Positions 18,361 to 31,146 of a stretch of DNA of 64,000 bases are shown piece by piece. The position numbers and the translations under genes were made by a program. The notes under the pieces were generated by a model that did no database searches, was not told where the DNA came from, and worked only from the letters and a program-made list of their open reading frames with translations. How positions within the stretch are numbered: the stretch's first letter is position 1; each line of letters begins with the position of its first letter. Source of the stretch: Metopolophium dirhodum (taxonomy: Eukaryota; Arthropoda; Insecta; Hemiptera; Aphididae); NCBI RefSeq assembly GCF_019925205.1, contig NC_083560.1, forward strand, positions 24,509,145 to 24,573,144, written 5' to 3'.

Positions 18361-20439
18361 GTGGGGTACTAATGTGCTATATAACTTTAAATGGTTTTTT
18401 TAAAATAATATTTTATGGAAGTGTCGAAGTTTTAGTATATTTTCAAATATATTTCTTCACGTATGTATACTATGCATGTATACTATAGATAAATACATAA
18501 ATTATATACATATCTATGTACCTGAACCATTTATACCTAAGTTATTATATACTACATATTATATTCTTTAGGTTTAGTAAGTTTAGTTTATTGTGTTGCG
18601 TTGCGTACAAATTGCCAATTGGTAATATAAATCACAATGTTATTTTAAGTTCTAACGCTACATGTAGGTACTAAATATTTCTACACTTGTGATAATACTA
18701 CTTAGTACCTACTTACTAGTGTAATACGCCAATAGAGTAGTTTAAAAAGTTTAATATTTATTTATTGAACATTGAATTCGTATAGAAATAGAACAACAGT
18801 TAGCCAGAATATCAAACAATACTAATAGCGTTGAACAACATTACATTTATATTTAAATATGAGTAAAATAAATAATTATAGATAAAAAAAGTGAATGCTC
18901 AAATATACATGCAGAACCAAATTGGTCTTCCACAACGAAAATAATAATAATATTATTTTTAATGTTTGAAAATTAATAATACATTTTAATAATGTGTTAA
19001 TTACACTAATACGCTTTTAAAAAATATTTGATCAATCAATTTCATGTGAGTTTGAGTAATATTGTAATCTGGGGATTTTTATCCTAGAGTCAGGACTTTT
19101 TATTCTGCATTCACTGCATGTATACTATAGTTATGTATATGGTACGGGAATTTCATACTTTAAAAACTATCTAAATATGCACTGAATTTTTTGCATTTCA
19201 AAAAAAATGTAGTTATAATATCCGTTAAAAGATGAGGAAACACGTAATCGAAGAGAATACTCGTAATAATAACTGCTTTCAATCACATAGGAAAGGAAAC
19301 TTTGTGATCGGGGGGTAGAACGATCTCGTATAACGTAGCTTCACGTTCCACGGATTACAGACAAAGTCCACAATCCGATATTTTGTTATCCTTACTCCTC
19401 AGTTAAAATTTCACATTTTATTTGAGAATCGATTTATAATTCTTGAGATATAACTTCTGTTAGCATACAAATGAACATAATATATAAATTACGACGCTTT
19501 ATCGGTGCATATTTTAGTGTAGTACCTCAGTTAGACAAACGACATAAGTGTGTGAATCATTTTGTGATTGAGAGGGGCTGTCTGCCTGTGGTAGATTGGA
19601 TATACAACTTTCTTTCTATATATTCCATCGTATAATTTCAAAACTGGTTCAAACTTATCTCCACATTTTTCTGATATCCAAGAACGATGTCTGAAATTTG
19701 CGTTCAAAAGTGGTATTTAAGTCTATGGTTCAAACATACAGACATTGACTTTTATTAAAATTAAAAAAAAATGCATTATCGACGCTTAAAAAGTAACCAA
19801 TGAATGATACCAATCAACACCCTTTATTTTATAATCAAAAAATATTCGATTTTCGTGAGCCATAAGTAATAACAAAAATTACATGTGATTAGTGTTCTAT
19901 GTTGTACCTATAGGTACGTAATATTATTACGTTGATAATCGCAACATATGATATAAATATATATTGAAATTATGGAAAATATTAATTACAATTTTGTTTA
20001 GTTATCGTTATCGCTATTGTTAAGGGCACTACAGGACAAAGCAATAAAAATGTACTATCAGACCTAAAAATTGCATTTGGCCATCATATTAAAGTAGATA
20101 TGAATTGACTGTACATAGATTAATACTTCCATAATGGTAATCGGAAAAAAATTACCAGAAATAAAATTCTCTAAGCAAATACTGATACATAATTATACTA
20201 CTTAAAATTCTCATAACTCGCTTTAAAATTAAAACATAATAATAAGCCTACGATATTGCCAAGATGATAGTCTTAACTTAAAATGTTACAATTCAGTCTA
20301 ATTGTTAAACTAACGTGATTTGCTGAGCGAAAAATGTTTCGTATTTTTAAATAAATGTTGTTATTTTTTTATATTGAAAACGATTTAAATATGTATATAT
20401 TATTATTGTTTTACCGTGTAAATGTTTTTGTGGACACAC
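18361..20439. other. Spacer between repeat arms A and B
   Basis: AT-rich, with no supportable ORF. About 65 bp at 19379-19445 (ATCCTTACTCCTCAGTTAAA and flanks) is an inverted copy of 20825-20890. Confidence 0.45.
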
Positions 20440-21060
20440 AGTATATTATTTACCGTTTCCACCTCATGAAATGGACAAATTTTTAAGATGTTTCCGATCA
20501 GGCATCAACATTTTATTACAGTAACTAAATATTAAATATGCTTGACTATTAAAATTATCCAAATGATACATTAATTTTAAAATAAAATCTAGATTAGTCT
20601 GTTAATTGGAGTCGTCAAAATTACTTCCCACTAAATATAAATAATTATAGAGTCAATACTTTTTCTCGTCTAGATAATATTATAACTAATTATTACTCAT
20701 AAATTATAAAATAGAAAATTGTGATGTATTACATATTAATACTTTATTTAAAAAATAATTTAAGATTTTAGGATTCATAAGCAAGAATACAATTAATTAT
20801 TTTTAAAAAAATATTTACTAAGAGCTAAATAATTATAAATCGATTCTCAAATAAAATGTGAAGTTTTAACTAAGGAGTAAGGACAACAAAATTAATGTAG
20901 GTAAATGATTTCAACAGTTGAACATTTTCAAAACAGTGTTATATATCCGATTCATCTAAGATCAAGTATCAAATAACTAACATGTAAAGTTAAAAACATT
21001 CTTAAATTAAAATTGACATAGTACATATATTTTTACGTAATTAGCGCTACTGCAAATATT
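20440..21060 (+). repeat. Dispersed repeat family S
   Basis: The part 20440-20700 recurs inverted at 29312-29580 (for example GATCAGGCATCAACATT and the run TTGGAGTCGTCAAAATTACT). The part 20845-21050 recurs directly at 25343-25530 (AACTAAGGAGTAAGGA, ATTAATGTAGGTAAATGATT). Non-coding. Confidence 0.75.
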
Positions 21061-21194
21061 AAAATAATTATTAATATATTATATTTAATTCGTTGAATTA
21101 AGTTAAAACACGAGCGTTTACAATATAGTGTTTTACCAACTTTACTTTTTAAGATAACTGCACAACATTATTACGGTATTTATATACACACTAC

Positions 21195-22010
21195 AACCTC
21201 ACCTTTTTTTTACGTAGTTTTCATCAGCTGGTGTGCGCGACAACCGTCGAGGTCGACCAGGGTCGACGTTTTCGATCGAGAAACCCGGTGTCGGATGTGG
21301 TGCCCAGAGTGTAATAGACACGTCGCTCGAACGCGTTGAGCCAAAAACGATGGACGAGTTTTTATCGTCGTGAGAGGGGGTGTTAGTTTGCAGTGTTAAA
21401 CATCGGGCGGGGGAAGTGAGGTACACAGGGGATAACCTAACCTATGAATTGAAGCATATACCCTAATTATTAATTTATTAATATTAACTAAAAATCACTT
21501 AATTATTAAATACAATTTAATTTTATTATTCTTATGACTTTTTGAGTTTTTTATTAGTTATAACTATAATTTATATAATAAGGACTGTTATAAAGACATA
21601 AGGTATGCTTTTTTCATGGGATAAATGATTGTCTTTAATAGAGAATGTTTAATAATTTTCCTTTGGTTACACTTTATCTCTATGGCGTTATGCTTTATAA
21701 CTTTAGATAACATTGATTCAACATTTCTTAAAAGTATGGACTCAGTACTTATTGCACAGAACTAAAATTTATATTTTATAATACATTCAATATATTAGCA
21801 AAAGATCTTTATTTACTTATAAGTGGTAACGGATCAACCACACATTTTTGAATCAGTAAAAATGTTTTGGAAAATAATGAAAATTCTGAATGTCTAAATA
21901 GTGTGGATGAGATAGCAATTTTTACGTACTTAAGGAGAGAGGGTAACATAAAAGGATGAGACAAGGATTTTTGTACTTTGAGTAGTAAGACAACACAATA
22001 TTGAAATTCT
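21195..22010 (+). repeat. Repeat family R, copy B
   Basis: Inverted partner of copy A (16825-18360 without the LTR), so A and B could be the long inverted ends of one foldback-type element spanning about 16.8-22.0 kb. The inner end (21200-21430) is GC-rich. It carries the empty site for the solo LTR. A 75-codon minus-strand frame there shows no domain and is not called. Confidence 0.75.
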
Positions 22011-22299
22011 TAACAACAACAGATAGTGCTGCTGGTGGTACATCATGTACTGTGCACATGCGCATTGCGCATTAATGAGTACCATATAGTTATAAACGTA
22101 CCAGACGTAATGTACGATAAAATAATATATATTCTATGTAAAGTATTTGTTACGATAAAATATTATAAATAATAATATATTTGTACTTTGTAATTTGTAC
22201 TTTAACTTAAGGTCTATTGTCTATGCATAAACTACATATGTCACAACATAAATACCTATACAATATTATTGTATACAAATGTATAGAAAAAAGATAGAT

Positions 22300-23500
22300 A
22301 AGTGGATGTCGCTCTGCTGTACAGTAGGTTTAAAGTGGGTCACTGTAATATATGGTGTTAAATTTGAATTCAATGATATAATATCATTGTATAAGAAAAA
22401 CGATTCTGAGCGAAAACGGTCAGTCAGCCTATGATATTACCAAGTATATTTGATGATATTATTGTGAAAAAAGTAATTTATATATAACCTATTTACGTGG
22501 AGCCTTGTTTTAAATTTTCAATCCTTAGCCATAAAAGTTAAACATTTTATACATTTTTTACTACAAAATAATTAATAAATTATAAATTTGATAAATGTTG
22601 TCAAAATTTTAACTTTAAATGCTTATAAAAAAAAATTGTGCCTATGTATTTTTAATATATTTCAACTAGTATTAGAACAATATAACAGGAGCCTTATATT
22701 AAATTTTCACGCTTTTTGAACAAAAAAATAAAATTATATTGATATTTATAGAAAAAAAACTAAAAGAATTGAAAACTGACAATGTCCGTAAACAGCTCAA
22801 AAAGAGTCAAATTATTTTCAAAATTTTATGGTGTATATAAAATGCTAATATAAACATTCAGTGAAATTTTCAAGTATCTACAGTCATTCGTTTTTTAATT
22901 ACAATAAAATAAGAAAATGGTTACATGAGAAATCGAGTGAATATCAAATGTTGTAAAAATATAAATTTCAGACGCTCATAAAAATTTAATTAAGTTTCTT
23001 GTAGACATTTTTTTTTTAATAAAGGTAGATAAATTTATGGATAATCTTGTATTACATTTTCAAATCATAGATTTCAAAAGAAAAATATTTATGAATTCTC
23101 AACTCAATATAATTTGCTAATTTTCGTGATTTTTCCGTATATTGTCAAAATTTGAACTTTAAATGCTTATAAATATAAACTGTGACTAAGGATTTTTAAT
23201 TTTTTTCATCCTTTGAAACCTTGACCTTGGAGCCTTTTATTACATTTTCAAGCTTTTTTATTCAATAGATAAAATTTTATTGATATTTATAGAAAAAAAA
23301 CTAAAAAAAATCAAAATTGACAATGTCCGTAGACAGCTAAAAATAAGTCAAAATATTTGGAAAATGTTATGTTGTATAGGAAAAGCAATTATAAACATTC
23401 AGTCAACATTTCATGTCTCTACGGTAATTTTTTTTAGAGTTACACCAAAAACCAAAATCGATTTTTTCAAAAACAGATTTTGCTTATAAATTCCCGTTTT
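22300..23500 (+). repeat. Non-coding repeat with internal duplication
   Basis: Two diverged units (about 22593-22900 and 23137-23440) share AACTTTAAATGCTTATAAA, GATATTTATAGAAAAAAAACT, TGACAATGTCCGTA and ATAAACATTCAGT. The start (22300-22390, CTCTGCTGTACAGTAGG) recurs at 33045-33115. It resembles the non-autonomous repeats common in aphid genomes. Confidence 0.6.
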
Positions 23501-23574
23501 TCTTTAATTTTTCTTTTGTTTTTCACGTCGCTTTTGAAAACTACTGGGAAATTTTTACTTTTGATTAAGAGGTT

Positions 23575-23745
23575 AACACGGGCCGCAATCGAATGTTGCC
23601 CTTTTTACTTAAATAGAAGGCCAGACATGACTTCCAAAATTGTGAAAAGCCTTTTTAAAATCGGCATACAACCGATTAGGCCAGGTAAACATATCGTCAA
23701 CAGCTTTTCATTTATAGTTGCTGTAAAGTTTCTATCGGTTTATTA
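23575..23745 (+). repeat. Dispersed repeat family T, copy 1
   Basis: About 75-80% similar to 61650-61822. Shared runs include GCAATCGAAT, TACTTAAATAG, GGTAAACATATCGTC and a GTTTCTATCG end. No ORF is kept between the two. Confidence 0.65.
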
Positions 23746-23946
23746 TTTGTTCCAAAATTTGAAAATGATTGTAATCTTTAAATCTTTAATCTTTCCAGAA
23801 GATTCTTACATTTTTTTAAGAAAATATCATTAGTTTGATTACATAATATAATAATATATTAATAAAGCCTATTTTTTTACAATTTATTATTGAATTATGA
23901 AATGCTATATATTTTTTTTTTTTTAAGAAATTATCATCAGTTTGAT

Positions 23947-25312
23947 TACTTATAAAATAGCATATGTAGATAGGTATATGTAGCAAGATAAAACACTTTG
24001 TTGCGGACCTAGTGGGTGCCACGTGGATGAGGTGTTTGAGGTAACCAATATATAAAAAAAAATGATTCGAACACAATTTTTTTTGATGGTGATTTATTTA
24101 TTGATTTTTTCGGCACGGAACTCATCCCAGGTGTGGTCCAGTAGTCTGATGGTGTTTCACCATGTACTGGCTGTGCCCTTCAGCTGCTGCACGATAATAT
24201 TCGTCCAGGCCGACCTATCTATGAGCGTTTTGCACAACATCGATTCCGCTTTATGTATAAACCGTACCGGGTCTACGGGTGTTGTTCCGTGGAACTCCAG
24301 TAGCGAGTGTCTCTCTGCGCATACGTCGTCGTATGGTATCAGCGTCGATTGTTGTGCCGCATAGGTGTGTGTGGAGGAAGAGGAATTGTATAGGTTTGAT
24401 GTGTCCGCGAAATACTGGGTTAATCGAATTTCGAGAGCATCTTTCGCGCCCGCTTCCGATAACCCGCGTTGCCTGCATTCGTATCGTAATTCCGCACTGG
24501 TCAGCTCATTAATATATTTCCCCGTCATGTCGTCCGGTTGTCTTTCCGGTGTTATTTACGGGAGAATATAAAATGCGGCTGGTGTCGGTGGAATGGGTGT
24601 CGCGTTCCTTGGATCTGTGTTGACCGTTTATCGATGTTTATTTACGTACGGATGTAGGTCAGTGGGTTGTTGTTGTTTTGTTGTGCTTGCAGGGCGATAT
24701 CCGTAACCGGTTTTCGTGGAGTGTTGTCGCAGATGCGCGTATGTGGGTTATCCGATCTACTACTGCGATTAGGGAAGGCGGCGGCGGCCGTCCAGTTACG
24801 TGGTATTGTCCCGAGTAATTGCGTGATGTCGTTGGGTGGGTGGTGGTGCTGGACGGTGGTGGTGTGACCTTCTCACGCTCTTGCGTTCCTACCTATCCTA
24901 CGTCGTCGTACTTGCTGCTTCGCGTGCGGTGAAGTCGGTGTGTCCGTAAATAGGGTGGCGCGGCTGGTCGTTACGTACTTTATGATTGTGTTACGTAACG
25001 CCGGTTTACCCGTTATCGCCTGCTAACCACGTTTTTTTTCTGGTTGCGTTGGGAACTTTTTTCTCTAATCGCGCAACGAGGTGTATGTGATGGTGGTAGT
25101 AAGGGGTAAGTTAGAGAACAATATAGTTTCCACTTACCGGTGATTCCTGTTCAGGATTACTTATAAAATAGCATATGTAGATAGGTATATGTAGCAAGAC
25201 AAAACACTTTGTTGCGGACCTAGTGGGTGCCGCGTGGATGAGATGTTTGAGGTAACCAATAAATAAAAGAAAAAAAAATTCGAACACAATTTTATGTTGA
25301 TGGTGATTTATT
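23947..25312 (-). mobile_element. Retroelement relic between ~150-bp direct repeats
   Basis: Direct repeats at 23947-24100 and 25163-25312 share TTGCGGACCTAGTGGGTGCC, GTTTGAGGTAACCAATA and a TTCGAACACAATTTT tail. They enclose a GC-richer 1.05-kb interior containing a minus-strand gag fragment and no pol. It could be a TRIM-like or internally deleted LTR element. Clear TG/CA ends and a target duplication were not found, so the boundaries are approximate. Confidence 0.55.
24106..24528 (-). pseudogene. Truncated gag with SAP domain
   Basis: The minus-strand frame starts at 24528 with a SAP-like motif (INELTSAELRYECRQRGL, residues 5-22), then a gag-type segment ending QQLKGTASTW. A TGA follows at 24157-24159 at a point where related Gag proteins, as I recall them, read on through W into TIRLLDHTWDEF, and that continuation is still readable in frame downstream. 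A premature stop therefore truncates the gene. Nothing of pol follows. SAP domains bind DNA or chromatin; its place in Gag suggests nuclear targeting. Confidence 0.65.
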
Positions 25313-25342
25313 TAGTGGCGTCACCGACCCAAACGAATTTAT

Positions 25343-25530
25343 CAAATAAAATGTGATGTTTTAACTAAGGAGTAAGGATAACAAAATTAATGTAGGTAAA
25401 TGATTTCAGTAATTAAACATTTTAAAAACAGTATTATATATTCTGATTCCTCTAGAATAAAGTACCAAATAACTAATATGTAAAGTTAAATACATTCTAA
25501 AATTAAAATTGACATTGTACAAGTATTTTT
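25343..25530 (+). repeat. Repeat family S, second partial copy
   Basis: Direct, about 88% similar to 20845-21050. It starts within 30 bp of the right direct repeat of the SAP-gag relic, so that relic may have inserted into this repeat. Confidence 0.7.
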
Positions 25531-25546
25531 ATGTGTAGGGTACGTA

Positions 25547-26800
25547 CATAGTTCTTAAAATCGTAGGTAATTAACAACTTATGAATCATGATAAAAGAGT
25601 TTGTGAAGCTGTGCTTATTAATGTAAATAACAACCAAATTTAGATACTTAAAATTTTTTTTGGTAAATAACTGTAAGAAAAATGTTCGTACATTTTACAT
25701 CTCTAAAGAAATCGTATTGTGATGTTTACTTGTACAACTTATAATATCACATTTTGTACCAATAAGTTCCAATAGTTTTTGAAACCTGTTCTTAAAATAT
25801 TTACTTCCAAACGATATTTTAATGAAGTTGATTCAATAGAGATACCATAAAACCGAGTTCATCCTACTTTATAATAACGTTATATTTGACAAAAAACTAT
25901 TGCAATTTGTAAAAGTTATTATAACGGAAAGCGATGATAAAAAAAATTAAATACCGCAAAACAAAACATATTGCCTAGCTGTATTAGTAATTATATTTAA
26001 ATTGAATAGGTATTAAATGGGTGCGCCATTGTTCCGCGCTGTTGTCACGTTCTACACGCCGCCGCATCACAATGGCTTCATCACTGATCTTGGAACCACT
26101 CGGGGCCGACTCTCTGCATTCGTTAGCATTATCACTCCGCCCATAATATAAACGGGATCGCCTACATCACGGTATCGACATACCTATCGTACGTAATATT
26201 TCATTGTAGTCATTTTGTGACCTATTGCCAAAAGCACCACAAGGAAATTTGTCAGTAGCCTGGGGGGTGCTTTTATTACACTACGCTGATTACTAAATAA
26301 TACGTAGGAATATTAATTAAAATTCTATATGATAATACTAATTTAATAATAAGAAAAAACTTAATACTTAATAGACAATATACTCATTTTAATTTATTAA
26401 TAAACATTAAAAATAAAAACGCATGTCCACAATTTAATATAAAATGGATTTTCTTACTGTTTCTATGTGTATGCTACTTGCATGGTTTTTAAAATCGTAA
26501 TCAACTACTTATGATAGAGGACTTCCCGAAGGTGCGCTTATTAATTTAAATCATAACTTTACTAAAAAAATCAAAAGTTACTAAAATGATGGAACTTTTT
26601 GGTAAGTCATAACTGTCAGATAAATGTGTGTACATTGTACATCTCTAAAGTAATCATATTGTGTTGTTCACTTGTATAACTTTATATACCACATTTAGTA
26701 CCTACTAATAAGATCCAATAAGACTTGATACCTGTTCTTAAAATGTTTATTTCCAACAATATTTTAATGATGTTCATTCAATAGAAATACCAAAATAGGT
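25547..26800 (+). repeat. Diverged ~320-bp direct duplication
   Basis: 25547-25860 and 26478-26800 share, in order, TTTTAAAATCGTA, ACATTTTACATCTCTAAAG (ACATTGTACATCTCTAAAG in the second), ACCTGTTCTTAAAAT and ATTCAATAGA. The spacer includes a GC-richer patch (26030-26160) with no recognisable gene. Confidence 0.6.
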
Positions 26801-27130
26801 ATTTACAATATACCAATTCATAATAATTATAATTCTTTAAATTTAAATTATTGTATTAAAGATTATAATTTTACGACTTACCTATGTGAAAGGAGTAAAA
26901 ATCAGGGATTAAAATTGTGGGTACCTAGTACAATACAATTTGTGTACAACGAAATTCTGTAGAATACGAAATTTAAAAGTGTGTAACGGCCTTTAGGCTG
27001 TAATACGTAATACGTGACTATTTAACAATTAACTTGTTGTACATCTATCAAAATAATAATAATTTATAATATAAAGATACATATAGGTACATATTATATA
27101 TGTATATTGTATAATGCCTCTAGTATTGAT
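26801..27130. other. AT-rich spacer
   Basis: Simple AT-rich DNA, nothing recognised. Confidence 0.4.
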
Positions 27131-29308
27131 AACCACTGTGTGACGGGGAGTATAAGTTAAGCAGTTAAGTTCCCTCGGGGGTTTTTACACACCTTTAGCC
27201 ATACATCGCGAGGGCGGCTACTTCACGCCTTTTGACGACGTGGTCACATCCCTCCGACGGGTTTCGTCAGGGCGCCCTGGCGCCAGGCTGGCGGTCCCCC
27301 GCCAGCTGCTCTCGTTCGAGATAGATCGGTGGGTTTCGTATAACCGCGTTCCCTCGCTTCTGACTAACGTTACTAAGATGTGACCTGCCCGTAGTTTAGG
27401 TATGTGGTCCCTGGTTCCGCCCACTCATCGGTGGTTTCAGTCTTACGGTAGCAAATTGTGCTTGACTTGACGACAAACTGCGTTTGCCGGCCCAGCGGGC
27501 TGGTGCGTTCAAGGTTTTGCCGCTTGGCGGCGCCGTACTGTCGAGATTGGTTCCGGTGCATAACGTCGGAGTCCTCCCTCTAAAGCAGGGTCATTTGCGA
27601 GCTGTTGACTGAATCCAGATCACCGCTTCTCCGCGGCCGGGTCGCTGGTATACGCCTTCCCATCCACTCGGTTTGATCTCTCCAGCCAGGGACGCATCTT
27701 TGCACATAGCTTATGCGAACCATCTATCGGTCAAGGTACTCATGAGGGATGTTCGGAGAAGTAATCACCCGACGCGTCGCCTTAAGCATATAGGAGCTAG
27801 CGACGGCCTTCTGTGATTCTCATCTCACGCACTTCAAGGGAGACGTTCGTCGGAGACGCCGTGATTGGATCTCGTGTCACCGGTTGATTCACATAATCAA
27901 CCATAAACGGGACGGTGGCTCGGTGTAAAACTTTTCAAAGTCAGTATCCATTCGCCGGCGACGTGAACGCCCCGGCCTTCGGCAAGCGCCGTGGTCTGTC
28001 AACCCCGCGACGCCCAGCGAAACTCACAGGCCTCACCTCCTTGGCTGTGGTTTCGCTAGATAGTAATAATGGACATTTTAAACCACTGTGTGACGGGGAG
28101 TATAAGACCATTCCCCCGGGGGTTGTTACACCTTTAGCCATATTTCTCGAGGGCGGCTACTTCACGCCTTAATGACGCCGGACTGGTGGTCCCCGCCGGC
28201 TACTCTCGTACGAGGTAGATCGTTGGGTCTCGCTGATCCGCGTCGGCGAGCGCTGGATTCGACCCAGTCAAATTCCTCCCCTTCTACTAAGGCGCTACTC
28301 CCCACAGCCCCCGCGAGGCCATCCACATATGTCGCGAACGCGCGGCCGGCGAGCGCGAGCACGCGAGGTGCCCGCACGCTTCGGCCGGACGCACGCCACA
28401 AAGCTCGACGGGCACTGATACCGTTCGGGCGTTAGCAATGTCGGATTTTCAGTGGGGCTCTCCTCGTCGCCCGCGGAATGAGATTGAAGAATCCGTTATC
28501 CAGAGTACTCACAACGACTCTTTTCCCACTAGCATCGGCACCGGAACAGTTCTTACGCCGCCGCGGTGTGACCTTTTTTGAGTGGTACGGTTATATTTTG
28601 CCGGGTGCCGTGTCCGTACCGAATGCTCGGATTTCAGTGCTTGTCGGTGGGTGTCCCCCAGCCGGACTTCCGTCTTGCACGTATTCGCACACGAGTTGGA
28701 CGGCCCGTGTGCTCTCAGTCAGGTTCGTGCTAGAAGCGCCAGCGCGCCCACGGAGTCCCTCGCGTCGACTCAGAGCCTCTCGCCCAAGCCCACTGGTTTG
28801 TCGCAGGTGGTATGGTACCCCCACTCGGGTAGTTTGTTCCCGTGCGGAAAAGGAAGGTGCCCTCCATCACCTCGATCGCCCTTATTCGGGGACTCACGTC
28901 GAGGTCTTTTGACGTGCCAACCAGGTCTGCCCTTCCTCAGTACACCTGGAACACGGTTATTGGTTTTTCCCGTGAGTCCGCGCTCTGCGATTCGGTCCGC
29001 TCCGAACGCTTGCACCTTGAGCGCGGAGCTTTTTCGTAGCTGACGGTCGGGCAGTCGTATGTGTAAGCAGATGCTCTGCGATCCATAAGGACCTGCACTT
29101 GGCAAGCTACCCATCTCTGGGGTATACTGTTGGAGTAGCTGGTCTGCTGAAAACTGCCTAGCCAGTCCTCATTTCCTTCATTGATGACCCTTCGCCCGTC
29201 ACCACCGGTAAGTCTCTGAGACCACCTCCAGGTGCTTCCTATTACCCCAGGAAGCTCGGTTTGGAGATGCGCCCTCCACTGGCGTTGAGATAGGGATGGG
29301 GTCCTAGT
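27131..29308. other. GC-rich island of unknown origin with internal repeat
   Basis: About 2.2 kb of markedly higher GC than everything around it, with sharp edges. A diverged direct repeat (27131-27345 and 28081-28232) starts with AACCACTGTGTGACGGGGAG and includes GGGCGGCTACTTCACGCCTT. On the minus strand, 28039-28075 matches the conserved 28S rRNA core ATCTAGCGAAACCACAGCC and a few flanking bases, but sequence on either side does not read as 28S. Several 65-150-codon frames exist on both strands, as expected of GC-rich DNA, and none shows a domain. It could be rDNA-spacer-derived or the non-coding part of an rDNA-targeting element. Confidence 0.5.
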
Positions 29309-29311
29309 TAT

Positions 29312-29580
29312 AATATTATCTAGACGAGAAAAAGTATTGACTCTATAATTATTTATATTTAGTGGGAAGTAATTTTGACGACTCCAATTAACAGACTAAT
29401 CTAGATTTTATTTTAAAATGAATGTATCTATTGGATACTTTTAATAGTCAAACATATTTAATATTTAGTTACTATAATATAATGTTGATGCCTGATCGGA
29501 AACACTATCACCACCACCCAATCGATTTGTTCATGAAAATTTGTCCATCTCATGAAGTGTAAACGGTAAAAAATAAACAG
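29312..29580 (-). repeat. Repeat family S, inverted copy
   Basis: Inverted match to 20440-20700. It begins 4 bp after the GC-rich island ends, so the island probably lies inside this repeat. It has a small extra segment around 29507-29530 absent from the other copy. Confidence 0.7.
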
Positions 29581-30598
29581 TGTGTCAACAAAAACAATTA
29601 CATTGTAATACGATATATAAATATTTAGGTTATTTTCAATAATAAAAAAAAAAAAATTTGTTTTAGGAAGGATAGAAAAAATAATTTACCTATCCAGCTA
29701 TTGGATGCAACTTACTTCCACTACTTTAGATTTCTTATACCATTTATGGACGATGTTGTTAAAATACAAACTTCTGTATTAAAATAGAAATCCTTTTTTT
29801 TTACTTTATTTATTCAGCAGATATTTTTTGTTGTTAAACATTTTGATGCAACCAAATCAAAATTCGAACTATTAGTTTTGAGTTATATAACTTTCCGTAC
29901 TAAAGAAAATATGAATATAGAAATTGGTTACATCGATTTAGGGGCTTTAATTAGTACTAATTACCATTGATGGTTGGCGACGAGACAAACCAAGCCCGCC
30001 ACTCTACACAGTTTTAACATGCACTAGCGGTGATATAACAAACCAGCAATAGAATTTGTTGCAAGTCTTCTCATAGTCTATGTAGGTAAATATAATATTA
30101 TTTATTTATGTATTTGTACTGTACTCGCTATGCCTCCGTGGGTGTTATTTTTAATATAAATAAACCATGCATTTAACTTACGTTGGGCAGGTATGACTGC
30201 AATATAATATAGGTAACATATATATTTTATATATTATAGGTACCAATATTATTACGATCATAATTTTCATTGATGTTATCAGATAATTTTTTAATCGTAA
30301 TTACGCCTGTATGGCTGTATATATTTATTACTGCAGTTTATCTAGCTAGTACTTAGTTGGTATACAAATACAATATTATGTTGTATGCAGACGATAAGAT
30401 TTAAAACTAATATAAACAACTATATTATTGTTAGACTCTTAAAATTATTTTTTTTCATTGGAAATTATCAATTATTGTGATGTCTTAATGACGCACGATT
30501 TAACGACTATGGATTTTGGTGAATGTCATCTGGACTGTGGTTGTAATTTGTATAAACGATAAAATTGTGGTAACTAAAAATATTCTTTTAACTAGTTA
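29581..30598. other. Intergenic, nothing recognised
   Basis: AT-rich. A 35-bp patch at about 29670-29710 (CTATCCAGCTATTGGATGCAA) resembles 61590-61630, a weak repeat link. No ORF. Confidence 0.4.
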
Positions 30599-31146
30599 CT
30601 ATTTGTTCTTTATAATATAACTAGCTCTCCGAGCGTCGCTGGGTGAGACCCCCAAACCCCCCGAGTTGGTGAAGAGTTTTAACCGATGTCGGAAGCTGCA
30701 GTGGTCTTTAGGTCTGATTGTCGGTCTCGGTCTCGAACCGGTTGGTGTGTGATAAGGAGGTCTGGTGATAAGGAACTGTGATAAGGTTAGGACCACCACC
30801 TTAGGTTCGACGTGGTAGCCCGGGTTATGCCTCCGGAAATTCAAAATTCCGTAATAAAAATCATATAGCCACCGAGATTTTTTTTGATGTCTAGCAGGTC
30901 AGTCATCTCAGTTATCCGGTTAGGCAATCTTACTTCGTCGGATAGCGGGTAATGTGGGACGGCCGGGTCACGTCATCAGGTAAGCAATCCGACTGCGTCG
31001 GATCGCGGAAAACGTTCATTAATGTCACCAAAAAAGCAAAAATAAGTAGTAAATTACGTTAAAAAAAATTTAAAAAATTTCGAGAGTCCACGCAAATCAT
31101 ATAGCCAACGAATTTTTTTGGGTGTCTAGCAGGTCAGTCACCTCGA
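30599..31146 (+). repeat. GC-richer patch with 52-bp direct repeats
   Basis: AATCATATAGCC ... GTGTCTAGCAGGTCAGTCA occurs at about 30863-30913 and again at 31096-31146. Between them, two smaller echoes of GCAATC..ACT..GTCGGAT occur. 30620-30840 is GC-richer with no recognised gene. It may be the tail of an unidentified element. Confidence 0.5.

Noticed and set aside
28172..29114. Several overlapping 65-150-codon frames in the GC-rich island, both strands
   Set aside because: Expected by chance in GC-rich DNA; no domain, no consistent strand, Arg/Ser/Pro-rich composition.
27131..29308. An intact rRNA gene
   Set aside because: Only about 37 bases resemble 28S; the surrounding sequence shows none of the other conserved rRNA segments I looked for.
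30599..30844. 81-codon minus-strand frame
   Set aside because: No domain; lies in a GC-richer repeat patch and has no supporting signals.
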